Positions 28,482-38,236 of a stretch of 64,000 nt of DNA are shown here, in pieces; position 1 is the first letter of the stretch; each line of letters starts with the position of its first letter. Below the pieces are notes generated by a model. The model searched no databases and had not been told where the DNA came from. It was given only the letters and a program-made list of their open reading frames with translations. This DNA comes from an uncultured Flavobacteriaceae bacterium. GTDB lineage: Bacteria; Bacteroidota; Bacteroidia; Flavobacteriales; Flavobacteriaceae. The stretch lies in NCBI GenBank assembly GCA_943787365.1, contig CALSMD010000007.1:62001-126000 (forward strand), in the 5' to 3' direction. A program made the position numbers and the translations under genes.

Positions 28482-29088
28482 TTGGAGTTAGGTTTGATTT
28501 TATATAGTTATTAAGTAGATTTAATCCAGTTGTGGTAACAATGGCACGTAAATGATATTCGAGGTAACTTTCAAAAAGATAGTTTTTATCAAAAAGGGAT
28601 TCTGGGAAAATGCTAATATCTCGGATCCCAGTCATTCCATTAAAATACATTCTTGAAATAAAGTCAATATCAATATCGGGTCTAAACAATCCTGTATTCA
28701 CTCCCATTTTTAGACTGTTTTCAACAGAAGAGTGCATTTTTTCAAATTGTTTTATTTTTAAGCGGTCATAAATTTTGGGGTAATATTTTTTGAGCTGGTG
28801 TTGAGGTGAAACTCTTTCGTTTTTCAAGTAATTCATCACAAATAGTTTGATGTCATACAGCTCTTCAATTGGATTAATAGAGGCGGCATTAATTCTGTCA
28901 ATGCCTTCTGATATATGATCAAGAACAGAAAAAGTAACCACTTCTACAAGCTCTGTTTTGTTTGAAAAATGAGCGTAAATGGTTTTTTTAGAAATACCAA
29001 TAGCATTCGCAATGTCATCCATTGTAACACTCTTGAACCCTAGCGATAAAAATAATTCTTCAGATTTTGATATAATATTTTCTCTCAT
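28471..29088 (-). CDS. TetR/AcrR family transcriptional regulator of the efflux operon
   Basis: A 205-residue regulator from the ATG at 29088 (MRENIISKSEELFLSLGFKS); upstream in-frame codons are unlikely. The N-terminal TetR helix-turn-helix is clear: VTMDDIANAIGISKKTIYAHF with recognition helix SKKTIYAHFSNK. The C-terminal ligand domain is of the TetR_C type. As first gene of the tetR-tolC-MFP-RND operon it probably represses its own operon and is released by a pump substrate. A TAAATTCG -7-like sequence and an inverted repeat (29111-29138) precede the gene. Confidence 0.9.
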   Translation of the reverse strand: MRENIISKSEELFLSLGFKSVTMDDIANAIGISKKTIYAHFSNKTELVEVVTFSVLDHISEGIDRINAASINPIEELYDIKLFVMNYLKNERVSPQHQLKKYYPKIYDRLKIKQFEKMHSSVENSLKMGVNTGLFRPDIDIDFISRMYFNGMTGIRDISIFPESLFDKNYLFESYLEYHLRAIVTTTGLNLLNNYIKSNLTPNAS

Positions 29089-29110
29089 AACACGGCGCGA
29101 ATTTACAACA

Positions 29111-29138
29111 GGAAACTCAAAAAACAATTAAAGTTTCC
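29111..29138. promoter_or_regulatory. Possible TetR operator upstream of the efflux operon
   Basis: GGAAAC (29111-29116) and GTTTCC (29133-29138) form an interrupted inverted repeat 23 bp upstream of the TetR start and overlap the likely promoter region. The arms are short (6 bp) and 16 bp apart, so this is a candidate only. Confidence 0.3.
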
Positions 29139-29175
29139 AAAGTTTTGCAAAGATTTAACATTTATTAGTTTCACA

Positions 29176-29209
29176 TTGTCACATAGTTTTAGGAATTCAC
29201 TTATTTTTG
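29176..29209 (+). promoter_or_regulatory. Promoter of the polyprenyl synthetase gene
   Basis: A TTG -33 element (29176-29178), a 23-bp spacer and a TATTTTTG -7 element (29202-29209) fit the flavobacterial promoter rule (TTG, 17-23 bp, TAnnTTTG). The ATG is only four bases downstream (29214), so the mRNA would have almost no leader. Confidence 0.55.
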
Positions 29210-29213
29210 TATA

Positions 29214-30188
29214 ATGAAATCCATTGAAACGTACCAAAAACAATTTTTAGCGTATTTAGAAGCTTACAAAACAATACGAGAGCCTAAGAACCTCTACGAA
29301 CCTATTCAGTATATTTTGAATTTGGGTGGAAAGCGTTTACGCCCTGTATTGACACTTATGACTGCGGATTGTTTTGATGGTGAAATCAAGACTGCGCTTG
29401 ACGCTGCTTTAGCCGTTGAGGTATTTCATAATTTTTCGCTCATTCATGATGACATTATGGACGCTGCACCTTTGCGCCGAGGCCATCAAACCGTACATGA
29501 AAAATGGGATTTGAATACCGGAATTTTATCAGGAGATGCCATGCTAATTATGGCGTATCAACTGTTTGAAAATTATCCCCCAAACATTTTTCAAAAACTT
29601 GCAAAACTGTTTAGTAAAACCGCTTTAGAAGTTTGTGAAGGTCAACAGTACGACATTGATTTTGAAACTCGTGATACCGTCTCAATTTCGGAGTACCTTA
29701 AAATGATTGAATACAAAACAGCGGTATTGGTTGGAGCTGCTATGAAAATGGGAGCAATCATTGCTAATGCCTCTAAAGATGATCAGGAGCGTTGTTATGA
29801 ATTCGGAAAAAACCTAGGGATTGCGTTTCAACTACAAGACGATTATTTAGATGCTTTTGGAAATCCAGAAACATTTGGAAAACAAGTAGGAGGCGATATT
29901 ATTGAGAATAAAAAAACCTATTTATATTTAAAAGCTTTAGAGTTTTCGTCTGAAAAGGATAAACTACATTTGAAGCAATTATTTAGCTCAGAGACTAATA
30001 ATTCAAGTGAAAAGATACAAGTTACTAAACAGATTTTCTCAGCTTCAGGATCTGCAGAAGCGACTCAAAAGGCAATTTCATTTTATACCACAAAAGCTTT
30101 TGAGATTCTGAAAACGATAAACATTTCAGAACCAAAGAAACAGATCCTAGAGAGTTTCGGGACACAGCTTATGACTCGAGATGTTTAA
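29214..30188 (+). CDS. Polyprenyl (all-trans) diphosphate synthase
   Basis: A trans-prenyltransferase of 324 residues. Both aspartate-rich motifs are intact: DDIMD at 79-83 and DDYLD at 209-213, and the GGKRLRP motif is at 38-44. These enzymes condense isopentenyl diphosphate onto allylic diphosphates in the cytoplasm to make geranylgeranyl or longer chains for menaquinone or carotenoids. Chain length cannot be fixed by eye; the residues before the first motif (FHNFSLIHDD) include an aromatic F at -8, which favours products of about C20 rather than very long chains. IPP comes from the pathway started by dxs in this window. Confidence 0.9.
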   Translation: MKSIETYQKQFLAYLEAYKTIREPKNLYEPIQYILNLGGKRLRPVLTLMTADCFDGEIKTALDAALAVEVFHNFSLIHDDIMDAAPLRRGHQTVHEKWDLNTGILSGDAMLIMAYQLFENYPPNIFQKLAKLFSKTALEVCEGQQYDIDFETRDTVSISEYLKMIEYKTAVLVGAAMKMGAIIANASKDDQERCYEFGKNLGIAFQLQDDYLDAFGNPETFGKQVGGDIIENKKTYLYLKALEFSSEKDKLHLKQLFSSETNNSSEKIQVTKQIFSASGSAEATQKAISFYTTKAFEILKTINISEPKKQILESFGTQLMTRDV

Positions 30189-30309
30189 GTTAAGACAAGT
30201 ATTTACCTTTTTAATTTTGTAAATATATTTTAAGTTTTATACAGTTTAAAAAAACCAACTTTTTTGAAGAATCTACATTTCTTTAAAATATCTTCATATT
30301 TATATCATT

Positions 30310-30344
30310 TTGATATTTCATATTCCTGAAAAGTCGTATTTTTG
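30310..30344 (+). promoter_or_regulatory. Promoter of sucA
   Basis: TATTTTTG at 30337-30344 matches the -7 consensus and a TTG lies at 30310-30312 (24-bp spacer, one more than usual). The leader before the sucA ATG at 30384 would be about 35 nt. No SD sequence is visible in it. Confidence 0.5.
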
Positions 30345-30383
30345 AACTATATTTTTCTGAAGAAAAAATAGAATGATCAATTC

Positions 30384-33152
30384 ATGGATAAGTATTCCTT
30401 TTTAAACGCCGCGCATACCGCCTATTTTGCGGATTTATACGAACAGTATCAACAAGATCCAGACAGTGTTGAGCCAAGTTGGAAAGCCTTTTTTCAAGGC
30501 TATGACTTTGGAACTGAAAGTTTTGAGGTTTCTGATGATATTGTAGAAGGCGTTAAGACTCAAATTCCAGAACACGTCCAAAAAGAATTTCAAGTTGTAA
30601 AACTTATTGACGATTACCGTACCCGTGGGCATTTGTTTACCAAAACAAACCCTGTTAGAGATCGAAGAAAATATACACCCTCTTTAGAACTCCATAATTT
30701 TGGACTCTCATCAGCAGATTTAGACACCGTTTTTAATGCAGGTGATATCATTGGCATTGGCCCTCAAAGTTTACGCGTGATTCAACAGCACCTGGAAGCT
30801 ATTTATTGCGATGCGATAGGGATAGAATACATGTATATCCGAAGACCAAATGAGCGTCAATGGATTCAAGATAAACTTAATAACAACGATAATCACGGAA
30901 GTTTTTCTGCTGATGAAAAAAAACATATCCTCAAAAAATTAAACGAAGCGGTTTCGTTTGAAACCTTTTTGCACACAAAGTATGTGGGTCAAAAACGATT
31001 TTCATTGGAAGGAAATGAATCTCTAATTCCTGCCATTGATGCCCTTATTGAAAAAGCGGCTGCTTATGGAGTCAAGGAATTTGTAATGGGGATGGCACAC
31101 CGTGGGCGTTTGAGTACACTGACCAATATCTTTGGAAAATCAGCCAGTGATATTTTTAGTGAATTTGACGGAAAAGATTACGAAGAAGAAGTTTTTGATG
31201 GCGATGTAAAATACCACCTCGGATGGACTAGTGATCGCTTAACGGATAATGGCAATCGCATTAATTTGAGCATTGCACCAAATCCTTCACATCTTGAAAC
31301 AGTAGGGGCCGTTGTTGAAGGTATTACAAGAGCCAAACAAGATAAATTAAACCCCGAAGATACGAGTAAAGTATTGCCAATTGTGGTACATGGCGACGCT
31401 GCCATCGCAGGGCAAGGACTTGTTTATGAGGTTGTACAAATGGCACAGCTCGACGGCTATAAAACCAACGGTACCATCCATATTGTGGTCAACAATCAAA
31501 TTGGATTTACCACAAATTATCTCGATGCTCGATCCTCTACCTATTGTACCGATGTTGCAAAAGTGACGCTATCGCCAGTATTACATGTCAATGCCGATGA
31601 TGCCGAAGCTGTGGTTCACTCCATTTTATTTGCATTAGATTTTAGAATGCAGTTTAAGCGTGATGTATTTATTGACTTATTAGGCTATCGAAAATATGGT
31701 CATAATGAAGGCGATGAACCACGTTTTACACAACCAAAACTGTATAAAGCCATTGCCAGTCATGACAATCCACGCAATATCTATGCACAAAAATTAATTG
31801 AAGAAGGCATTATTGATTCTAACTACGTTTCAAAGTTAGAACAAGACTATAAGGCGTCTTTAGAAACGGAATTAGTAACCTCAAGAAAAGAAGATAAGAC
31901 CGTCATTACGCCGTTTATGCAACAGGCTTGGGAAAATTTCCCAAGAGCCAAAGCAAATAAAATGCGAGATACAATAGACACTACGTATCCAAAAGAGAAA
32001 TTAGTTTCAATAGCCAAAAAGATATCATCGCTGCCAGAAGATAAAAAGTTTATTCGAAAAATTTCGCGCTTAATTGAAGCTCGAAAACAAATGTTTGAAA
32101 AGGATAAACTCGATTGGTCCATGGCGGAACATTTGGCGTATGGCTCTCTATTAGAAGAAGGATTTAATGTCCGTATCTCTGGACAAGATGTCGAACGTGG
32201 AACGTTCTCGCATCGTCATGCCGTAGTAAAAGTTGAAGACAGTGAAGAAGAAGTCATTCTTCTCAAAAATATAAGTCCAAACCAAGGACAGTTTAATATT
32301 TATAACTCATTATTATCTGAATACGGAGTTGTGGGGTTTGATTATGGCTATGCCATGGCAAGTCCAAATACACTTACAATTTGGGAAGCACAATTTGGAG
32401 ATTTCAGTAATGGCGCTCAAATTATGATTGACCAATACGTTTCATGTGGAGAAGATAAATGGAAAACACCAAACGGTATTGTGATGCTATTACCACATGG
32501 ATATGAAGGGCAAGGTGCTGAACATTCCTCAGGGCGAATGGAACGCTACCTACAACTTTGTGGAAAAGACAATATGTTTATTGTCGATTGCACAACTCCT
32601 GCCAATATGTACCATTTATTGAGACGTCAATTAAAAGCAGATTTCAGAAAACCATTAATCGTATTCACTCCAAAAAGTTTATTGCGTCACCCAAAAGTAG
32701 TGTCTTCAGTAGAAGAATTTGCAAATGGAAGCTTTCAAATGCTCATTGATGATGCATCGGCTCAAGCGGAAACCATTAAAACACTCGTATTTGTTACTGG
32801 TAAATTCTATTATGATTTATTGGAAGCACAAGAAGCCTTGGGAAGAACCGATGTTGCACTGGTTCGGATCGAACAATTATTTCCACTTCCAGAAGATGAA
32901 ATTGACGCAGTACTCTCAAAATATAAGCATGCAGATGAGATTGTTTGGGCACAAGAAGAACCCAGAAATATGGGTGCTTATGCACACATCTTAATGCATA
33001 TCGAAGATGCAAAAAATTGGCGTGTGGCTTCAAGACGAAGTTACAGTGCTCCAGCGGCAGGAAGTGCAACACGCTCCAAAAGACGCCATAAAGAAGTCAT
33101 AGATTTTGTTTTTGATCAAACAAAAGATAACCAAAGAAAAAAACTAAAATAA
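30384..33152 (+). CDS. sucA: 2-Oxoglutarate dehydrogenase E1 component
   Basis: Thiamine-diphosphate-dependent decarboxylase of the TCA cycle: converts 2-oxoglutarate and transfers the succinyl group to the E2 lipoyl arm. 922 residues. The N-terminal helix ([20 protein letters not shown]) is the E1o E2-binding element. Further on are [14 protein letters not shown], the TPP-binding region [15 protein letters not shown] ([16 protein letters not shown]) with [10 protein letters not shown], and the transketolase-like C-terminal half ([23 protein letters not shown]). It is followed after 7 bp by the E2 gene, so the two form an operon. The E3 (lipoamide dehydrogenase) gene is not in the window. Confidence 0.97.
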   Translation: MDKYSFLNAAHTAYFADLYEQYQQDPDSVEPSWKAFFQGYDFGTESFEVSDDIVEGVKTQIPEHVQKEFQVVKLIDDYRTRGHLFTKTNPVRDRRKYTPSLELHNFGLSSADLDTVFNAGDIIGIGPQSLRVIQQHLEAIYCDAIGIEYMYIRRPNERQWIQDKLNNNDNHGSFSADEKKHILKKLNEAVSFETFLHTKYVGQKRFSLEGNESLIPAIDALIEKAAAYGVKEFVMGMAHRGRLSTLTNIFGKSASDIFSEFDGKDYEEEVFDGDVKYHLGWTSDRLTDNGNRINLSIAPNPSHLETVGAVVEGITRAKQDKLNPEDTSKVLPIVVHGDAAIAGQGLVYEVVQMAQLDGYKTNGTIHIVVNNQIGFTTNYLDARSSTYCTDVAKVTLSPVLHVNADDAEAVVHSILFALDFRMQFKRDVFIDLLGYRKYGHNEGDEPRFTQPKLYKAIASHDNPRNIYAQKLIEEGIIDSNYVSKLEQDYKASLETELVTSRKEDKTVITPFMQQAWENFPRAKANKMRDTIDTTYPKEKLVSIAKKISSLPEDKKFIRKISRLIEARKQMFEKDKLDWSMAEHLAYGSLLEEGFNVRISGQDVERGTFSHRHAVVKVEDSEEEVILLKNISPNQGQFNIYNSLLSEYGVVGFDYGYAMASPNTLTIWEAQFGDFSNGAQIMIDQYVSCGEDKWKTPNGIVMLLPHGYEGQGAEHSSGRMERYLQLCGKDNMFIVDCTTPANMYHLLRRQLKADFRKPLIVFTPKSLLRHPKVVSSVEEFANGSFQMLIDDASAQAETIKTLVFVTGKFYYDLLEAQEALGRTDVALVRIEQLFPLPEDEIDAVLSKYKHADEIVWAQEEPRNMGAYAHILMHIEDAKNWRVASRRSYSAPAAGSATRSKRRHKEVIDFVFDQTKDNQRKKLK

Positions 33153-33159
33153 ACACACA

Positions 33160-34371
33160 ATGATTTTAGAAATGAAAGTGCCCTCACCAGGCGAATCCAT
33201 CACAGAAGTTGAAATTGCAGAATGGTTAGTTCAAGAAGGTGACTATGTAGAAAAAGATCAAGCGATTGCGGAGGTTGATAGCGATAAAGCAACTCTAGAG
33301 TTGCCAGCAGAAGCCAGTGGAACTGTAACCTTTAAAGCGGAGGTTGGCGATGCTGTGGAGGTTGGTGCTGTGGTTTGCTTGATTGATACAAGTGCTGCAA
33401 AACCAGAAGGTGGCGACGCACCAAAAGCGCCTGTATCTACTCCAGAAGTTGTGGCTACTCCAAAAGTTGAAGCCGCTACAAATACCACTTATGCCACAGG
33501 ATCTGCAAGTCCTGCTGCTAAAAAAATACTGTCTGAAAAAGGGATCGATGCCACTGCAATTGTAGGCACTGGAAAAGATGGACGGATTACAAAAGAGGAT
33601 GCTGTCAAAGCCGTGCCATCCATGGGACAACAAGTAAATGTAGAAGGACGTGGTGTGTCACGCTCAAAACTCTCTATGTTGCGTCGAAAAGTAGCGGAAC
33701 GTTTGGTAACTGCCAAAAACGAAACAGCTATGTTAACCACTTTTAACGAAGTGGACATGACTCCAATTTTCGAATTGAGAAAACAATACAAAGAAACCTT
33801 TAAAGAAAAACACGATGTAGGACTTGGGTTTATGAGTTTCTTTACCCTCGCTGTTGTACGTGCCTTAAAATTATTCCCATCTGTGAATTCTATGATCGAT
33901 GGAAAAGAAATGATATCCTACGATTTTTGTGATATCAGTATTGCCGTTTCAGGACCAAAAGGACTCATGGTGCCAGTTATTAGAAATGCAGAAAATTTAT
34001 CGTTCCGTGGGGTAGAAGCAGAGGTCAAACGCCTTGCCATTCGTGCCCGTGAGAGTCAAATCACCGTCGATGAAATGACTGGGGGAACCTTTACCATTTC
34101 TAATGGAGGGGTTTTTGGAAGCATGCTTTCAACACCGATTATCAACCCACCACAAAGCGCCATTCTTGGAATGCACAACATTGTAGAACGTCCTGTAGCC
34201 ATTGATGGGAAGGTAGAAATTCGTCCGATTATGTATGTCGCCTTATCTTATGACCACAGAATTATTGACGGAAGAGAATCGGTTGGATTCTTAGTTGCGG
34301 TGAAAGAAGCCTTGGAAAATCCACAAGAATTCTTGATGAATGAAGATGTTAAAAAAGCTTTAGAGCTGTAA
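33160..34371 (+). CDS. sucB: 2-Oxoglutarate dehydrogenase E2 component (dihydrolipoyllysine succinyltransferase)
   Basis: 403 residues. A single N-terminal lipoyl domain (1-77) has the modified lysine in [10 protein letters not shown] Pro/Ala/Thr-rich linker follows, then the peripheral subunit-binding domain (residues about 110-148, [20 protein letters not shown]...DGRITKEDA), a second linker and the catalytic acyltransferase domain ending with the active-site motif DHRIIDG. It forms the core of the complex and moves the succinyl group to CoA. The stop is only 2 bp from the end of the convergent polA gene, with no terminator hairpin between them. Confidence 0.96.
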   Translation: MILEMKVPSPGESITEVEIAEWLVQEGDYVEKDQAIAEVDSDKATLELPAEASGTVTFKAEVGDAVEVGAVVCLIDTSAAKPEGGDAPKAPVSTPEVVATPKVEAATNTTYATGSASPAAKKILSEKGIDATAIVGTGKDGRITKEDAVKAVPSMGQQVNVEGRGVSRSKLSMLRRKVAERLVTAKNETAMLTTFNEVDMTPIFELRKQYKETFKEKHDVGLGFMSFFTLAVVRALKLFPSVNSMIDGKEMISYDFCDISIAVSGPKGLMVPVIRNAENLSFRGVEAEVKRLAIRARESQITVDEMTGGTFTISNGGVFGSMLSTPIINPPQSAILGMHNIVERPVAIDGKVEIRPIMYVALSYDHRIIDGRESVGFLVAVKEALENPQEFLMNEDVKKALEL

Positions 34372-34373
34372 AC

Positions 34374-37214
34374 TTAATGGGCTTCTAGCCAATTGACACC
34401 CATATCCATTTCTACATCTAAGGGAACGCTTAAGTTATAGGCGTTTTCCATTGCTTCTTTGATTAAGGTTTTCATGGTTTCCAACTCTGGTTTGTAAACA
34501 TCAAAAACCAGTTCATCATGCACCTGAAGGAGCATTTTGGTTTTAAATCCGCCTTCTGCCAGTTTATTGTAGATGTTTATCATTGCAATTTTAATAATAT
34601 CTGCTGCACTGCCTTGGATGGGGGCATTCACAGCATTTCGTTCGGCAGCACCTCTTACAATCGCATTTCGAGAGTTGATATCTTTGAGGTAGCGACGTCG
34701 GTTTGAAACCGTGGTTACATACCCATTATCTCTTGCAAAATCGACTTGTGAACTTATGTATTTACGAAGTTTTGGATAGGTTTCATAATAGGTCTCAATC
34801 AGTTCTTTGGCCTCGGTTCTGCTCAAATCGGTTTGGTTGCTCAGCCCAAAAGCCGACACCCCATAAATAATCCCGAAGTTCACCGTTTTGGCATTACCAC
34901 GCTGTTCTCTTGTGACCTCTTCCAAAGGCACATTAAATACTTTTGCGGCGGTAGAGGCATGAATATCCTCTCCGTTTTTAAAGGCTTCAATCATGGTTTC
35001 CTCTTCGCTCATCGCTGCAATAACTCGCAATTCAATTTGAGAATAATCCGCTGCTAAAAGAATGTACTCCTCACTTCTTGGAACAAAAGCCTTTCGGACT
35101 TGACGACCGCGTTCGGTTCGGATGGGAATGTTCTGAAGATTGGGGTTGTTACTGCTCAATCGTCCAGTGGCAGCCACCGTTTGCATGTACTCAGTATGAA
35201 TATGACCAGTACGTTCTAAGACTTGTTCGGGCAGTGCATCGACATAGGTACTTTTTAGTTTGGCAAGTCCTCTATAATCCAATACATTTTGAATAATTTC
35301 GTGGTCTTTTGCCAAATAGGACAAGACATCTTCTGCAGTACTGTATTGACCTGTTTTGGTTTTTTTAGGTTTCTCAACCAGTTTTAATTTCTCAAATAGA
35401 ATAACGCCCAATTGTTTTGGCGATGCGATATTAAAATCTTCTCCTGCAGCTTCATATATTTTTGATTCTAGAGCCGCAATATCAGCATTTAAATCCTCTG
35501 AAAGCGACTCTAAAAATGCGACATCCAATTTGATGCCTTCCAATTCCATTGCTGCCAATACTTTTACCAAAGGAATTTCGATATCATTAAATAATCTCAG
35601 GGTATCTGCATCGGTCAATTCTTTTTTGAAATGGCTGGCGAGTTGATAGGTAATATCAGCGTCTTCAACAGCATATTCAGTCAGTTTTTCAAGGGGCACA
35701 TCGCGCATCGAAAGCTGATTTTTCCCTTTTTTTCCAATAAGGTCTGTAATGGAAATAGGCGTATAATTCAAGTAAGTTTCAGCGAGCACCTCCATATTAT
35801 GACGCATATCGGCATTGATCAAATAATGTGCAATCATGGTGTCAAACAAAGGCCCTTTGACCTCCATATTATATTTGTGCAATACTTTTAAATCGTATTT
35901 TAAATTTTGCCCAATTTTTTCGATGTGAGTGGCCTCAAAAAACGGTCGAAACAAGTCAATCAATTGTTGTGCTTCCACAAATGATTCTGGAAATGGAATA
36001 TAAAACCCTTTATGTGCTTCCCAAGAAAATGCAATTCCAACGAGTTCTGCGGTCAGCGGATTGAGCCCCGTAGTTTCGGTATCAAAACAAACTGACGTCT
36101 GGCTCATGAGTTGTTTTATAAAAAGTTTTAACCCTAAATCTCCTGAAACACTTTGGTAAAAGTGGGGGACAGAAGTTGCGGTTTCCCTTCCGTAGTTTTG
36201 TGTAGCAACAGCGGCTGAAGGATCCTCTCCACCAAACAATGAAAATTGCCCTGCACCTGCTTCAGGTGTTGGATTTGCAGCGGGTTTGGGTGTGGAAGCC
36301 TTTGGTTCTGAAGCCTCATTCTCAGGGGGTTTTACAGCAAATGTTTTATTGAAATTATCAATCAAACGTCTGAATTCCAACTCTTGAAAAATGGCACTTA
36401 CCTTTTCGGTATCTGGGGCACTGAGTTCAAAACTTTTGGCATCAAATTCAACGGGAACATCCAACAGAATAGTGGCTAGTTTTTTAGAAAGGAGTCCCAG
36501 CTCGGCATTGGCTTCGATTTTTTCTTTCATTTTCCCTTTCAGCTCGTGCGTATTTGCCAATAAATTTTCCATGCTCCCATATTGAGCAAGTAGTTTTTTG
36601 GCTGTTTTATCTCCCACACCAGGAAGTCCTGGAATATTATCAGAAGCATCGCCTTTCATCCCTAAAAAATCAATGACTTGTAGCGGGTCTTCAATTTCAA
36701 ATTTTTCTTTAATTTCTTCAATACCCCAGGTTTCATAACCCCCTCCAAAAACAGGGCGATACATGAAGATATTCTCACTTACCAGCTGTGCAAAATCTTT
36801 GTCAGGTGTGACCATAAAAGTTTTATAGCCTTCTTTTTCGGCTTTTTTAGCAAGTGTTCCAATAATGTCATCCGCTTCAAACCCATCCTTAACAACCGCA
36901 GGAATATTCATGGCTTCTAATATTTTATGGATATAAGGAACGGCTAGTTTAATACCTTCTGGAGTTGCATCCCTGTTAGCTTTATACTCCTTAAAAATCT
37001 CAACTCGGTCTTTACTGCCACCCTTATCAAAACAAACCGCCAAGTGGTCTGGACGTTCTCTTTTTATGACGTCTAATAATGAGTTGGTAAATCCAAGAAT
37101 GGCGGAGGTATCCAGCCCTTTGGAATTTATGCGAGGGTTTTTAATAAACGCATAATAGCCTCTAAAGATTAGAGCATAAGCATCGAGAAGGAATAAGCGT
37201 TTTTGTTCAGCCAT
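34374..37214 (-). CDS. polA: DNA polymerase I
   Basis: Family A polymerase, 946 residues, with all three activities. The N-terminal 5'-nuclease (LFLLDAYALIFRGYYAFIK, GFEADDIIGTLA, PDKDFAQLV, KGDASDNIPGLPGVGDKTA) covers residues 1-290. A low-complexity Pro/Ala linker follows at about 300-340. The 3'-5' exonuclease motif FDTETTGLNP retains D and E, so proofreading is probably active. The polymerase palm motifs are DYSQIELRVIAAMS, RGNAKTVNFGIIYGVSAFG and QVHDELVFDV. It fills Okazaki and repair gaps. It lies 11 bp after the asparaginase gene on the same strand, so it may be partly transcribed from the glycan operon. Confidence 0.97.
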   Translation of the reverse strand: MAEQKRLFLLDAYALIFRGYYAFIKNPRINSKGLDTSAILGFTNSLLDVIKRERPDHLAVCFDKGGSKDRVEIFKEYKANRDATPEGIKLAVPYIHKILEAMNIPAVVKDGFEADDIIGTLAKKAEKEGYKTFMVTPDKDFAQLVSENIFMYRPVFGGGYETWGIEEIKEKFEIEDPLQVIDFLGMKGDASDNIPGLPGVGDKTAKKLLAQYGSMENLLANTHELKGKMKEKIEANAELGLLSKKLATILLDVPVEFDAKSFELSAPDTEKVSAIFQELEFRRLIDNFNKTFAVKPPENEASEPKASTPKPAANPTPEAGAGQFSLFGGEDPSAAVATQNYGRETATSVPHFYQSVSGDLGLKLFIKQLMSQTSVCFDTETTGLNPLTAELVGIAFSWEAHKGFYIPFPESFVEAQQLIDLFRPFFEATHIEKIGQNLKYDLKVLHKYNMEVKGPLFDTMIAHYLINADMRHNMEVLAETYLNYTPISITDLIGKKGKNQLSMRDVPLEKLTEYAVEDADITYQLASHFKKELTDADTLRLFNDIEIPLVKVLAAMELEGIKLDVAFLESLSEDLNADIAALESKIYEAAGEDFNIASPKQLGVILFEKLKLVEKPKKTKTGQYSTAEDVLSYLAKDHEIIQNVLDYRGLAKLKSTYVDALPEQVLERTGHIHTEYMQTVAATGRLSSNNPNLQNIPIRTERGRQVRKAFVPRSEEYILLAADYSQIELRVIAAMSEEETMIEAFKNGEDIHASTAAKVFNVPLEEVTREQRGNAKTVNFGIIYGVSAFGLSNQTDLSRTEAKELIETYYETYPKLRKYISSQVDFARDNGYVTTVSNRRRYLKDINSRNAIVRGAAERNAVNAPIQGSAADIIKIAMINIYNKLAEGGFKTKMLLQVHDELVFDVYKPELETMKTLIKEAMENAYNLSVPLDVEMDMGVNWLEAH

Positions 37215-37225
37215 TAGTAGTGTTA

Positions 37226-38236
37226 TTAAGCATCTTTATTAAAATAGTTTGATTGTATTGTTTCGTTGACTCCCTTTTGAAACTTGGTCATACTAAACCA
37301 TTGGTGGATTGAGTAAGATCCTGTCTGCCCTTTTTTATTGATGGCAATATAGCCTACTTGAAAATTTTTGTAATTACTATTGGGTTTGTTTACAATTCGT
37401 TTGATAGCAATTTCACAGGCTTCTTGAGGTGTTTTGCCTTGACGCATTAATTCGACAATCAAAAAGCTACCAACGGTTTTTACGACTTCTTCACCAAGAC
37501 CTGTTGCCACGGCGGCTCCAACTTCATTATCCACAAACAGTCCTGACCCAATAATTGGAGAATCGCCCACCCGTCCATTTAATTTATAAGCCAATCCACT
37601 TGTCGTACAAGCCCCCGAAAGGTTTCCAGCTTTATCGATGGCTAGCATCCCAATAGTGTCGTGATTTTCTATGTTAATTAGGGGGCTATACTCACTTTTA
37701 ATTTTCCAATCTTCCCAGTTTTTTTTAGCAGCTTCAGTCAGTAAGTTTTCTTTTTTAAAACCCTTTTGAAGTGCAAATTTTTCAGCACCACTTCCAGCGA
37801 GCATAACGTGTGGCGTATCTTCCATTACTTTTCGAGCTACAGAGACAGCATGGGTAATATTTTGTAGAAAAACAACCGATCCACAATCGCCCTTTTGATT
37901 CATAATACAGGCATCGAGGGTTACATTTCCGTCCTGGTCGGGAAGTCCCCCTTTACCAACAGATTGTCCTTTTTCATTTTCTTCTTCTACACGACAGCCT
38001 TGTTCTACAGCGTCGAGTGCAGTTCCTCCATTTTGTAAAATGTCCCAAGCTTTTGCAGTCGCATTTTTTACGTCCCAAGTGGCAATGACAAGTGGAAGTG
38101 AAGTCTCTTCTACAGCCTCAACAACTCCTTTAGAAGCTGAAGTTTCAACACAAGCAGTTAAGCCATTTCCAACCGCTAAACCTATCCCTGTAAGGGAAGC
38201 ATTTTTTAAAAATTTTCTTCGCTTCATTTTAGTCAT
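37226..38236 (-). CDS. Glycosylasparaginase-type Ntn hydrolase (TAT-exported)
   Basis: A 336-residue member of the asparaginase-2 family (N4-(beta-N-acetylglucosaminyl)-L-asparaginase / isoaspartyl peptidase). The nucleophile after self-cleavage is the Thr of [12 protein letters not shown]; downstream [19 protein letters not shown] is the typical substrate-binding region. The N-terminus carries a twin-arginine motif ([15 protein letters not shown]) and a lipobox-like LTAC, so it is folded in the cytoplasm and exported. ATGs at 38236 and 38227 are both possible; the first overlaps the upstream transporter gene by 8 bp. With GH92 and the sugar transporter upstream, release of GlcNAc from asparagine of N-glycans is the likely role; plain asparaginase activity is the alternative. 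Confidence 0.88.
   Translation of the reverse strand: MTKMKRRKFLKNASLTGIGLAVGNGLTACVETSASKGVVEAVEETSLPLVIATWDVKNATAKAWDILQNGGTALDAVEQGCRVEEENEKGQSVGKGGLPDQDGNVTLDACIMNQKGDCGSVVFLQNITHAVSVARKVMEDTPHVMLAGSGAEKFALQKGFKKENLLTEAAKKNWEDWKIKSEYSPLINIENHDTIGMLAIDKAGNLSGACTTSGLAYKLNGRVGDSPIIGSGLFVDNEVGAAVATGLGEEVVKTVGSFLIVELMRQGKTPQEACEIAIKRIVNKPNSNYKNFQVGYIAINKKGQTGSYSIHQWFSMTKFQKGVNETIQSNYFNKDA

Noticed and set aside
33258..33633. Several overlapping frames on both strands in the sucB linker region
   Set aside because: They arise from the biased Ala/Pro/Lys codons of the E2 linker; the E2 reading frame is complete and explains the sequence.
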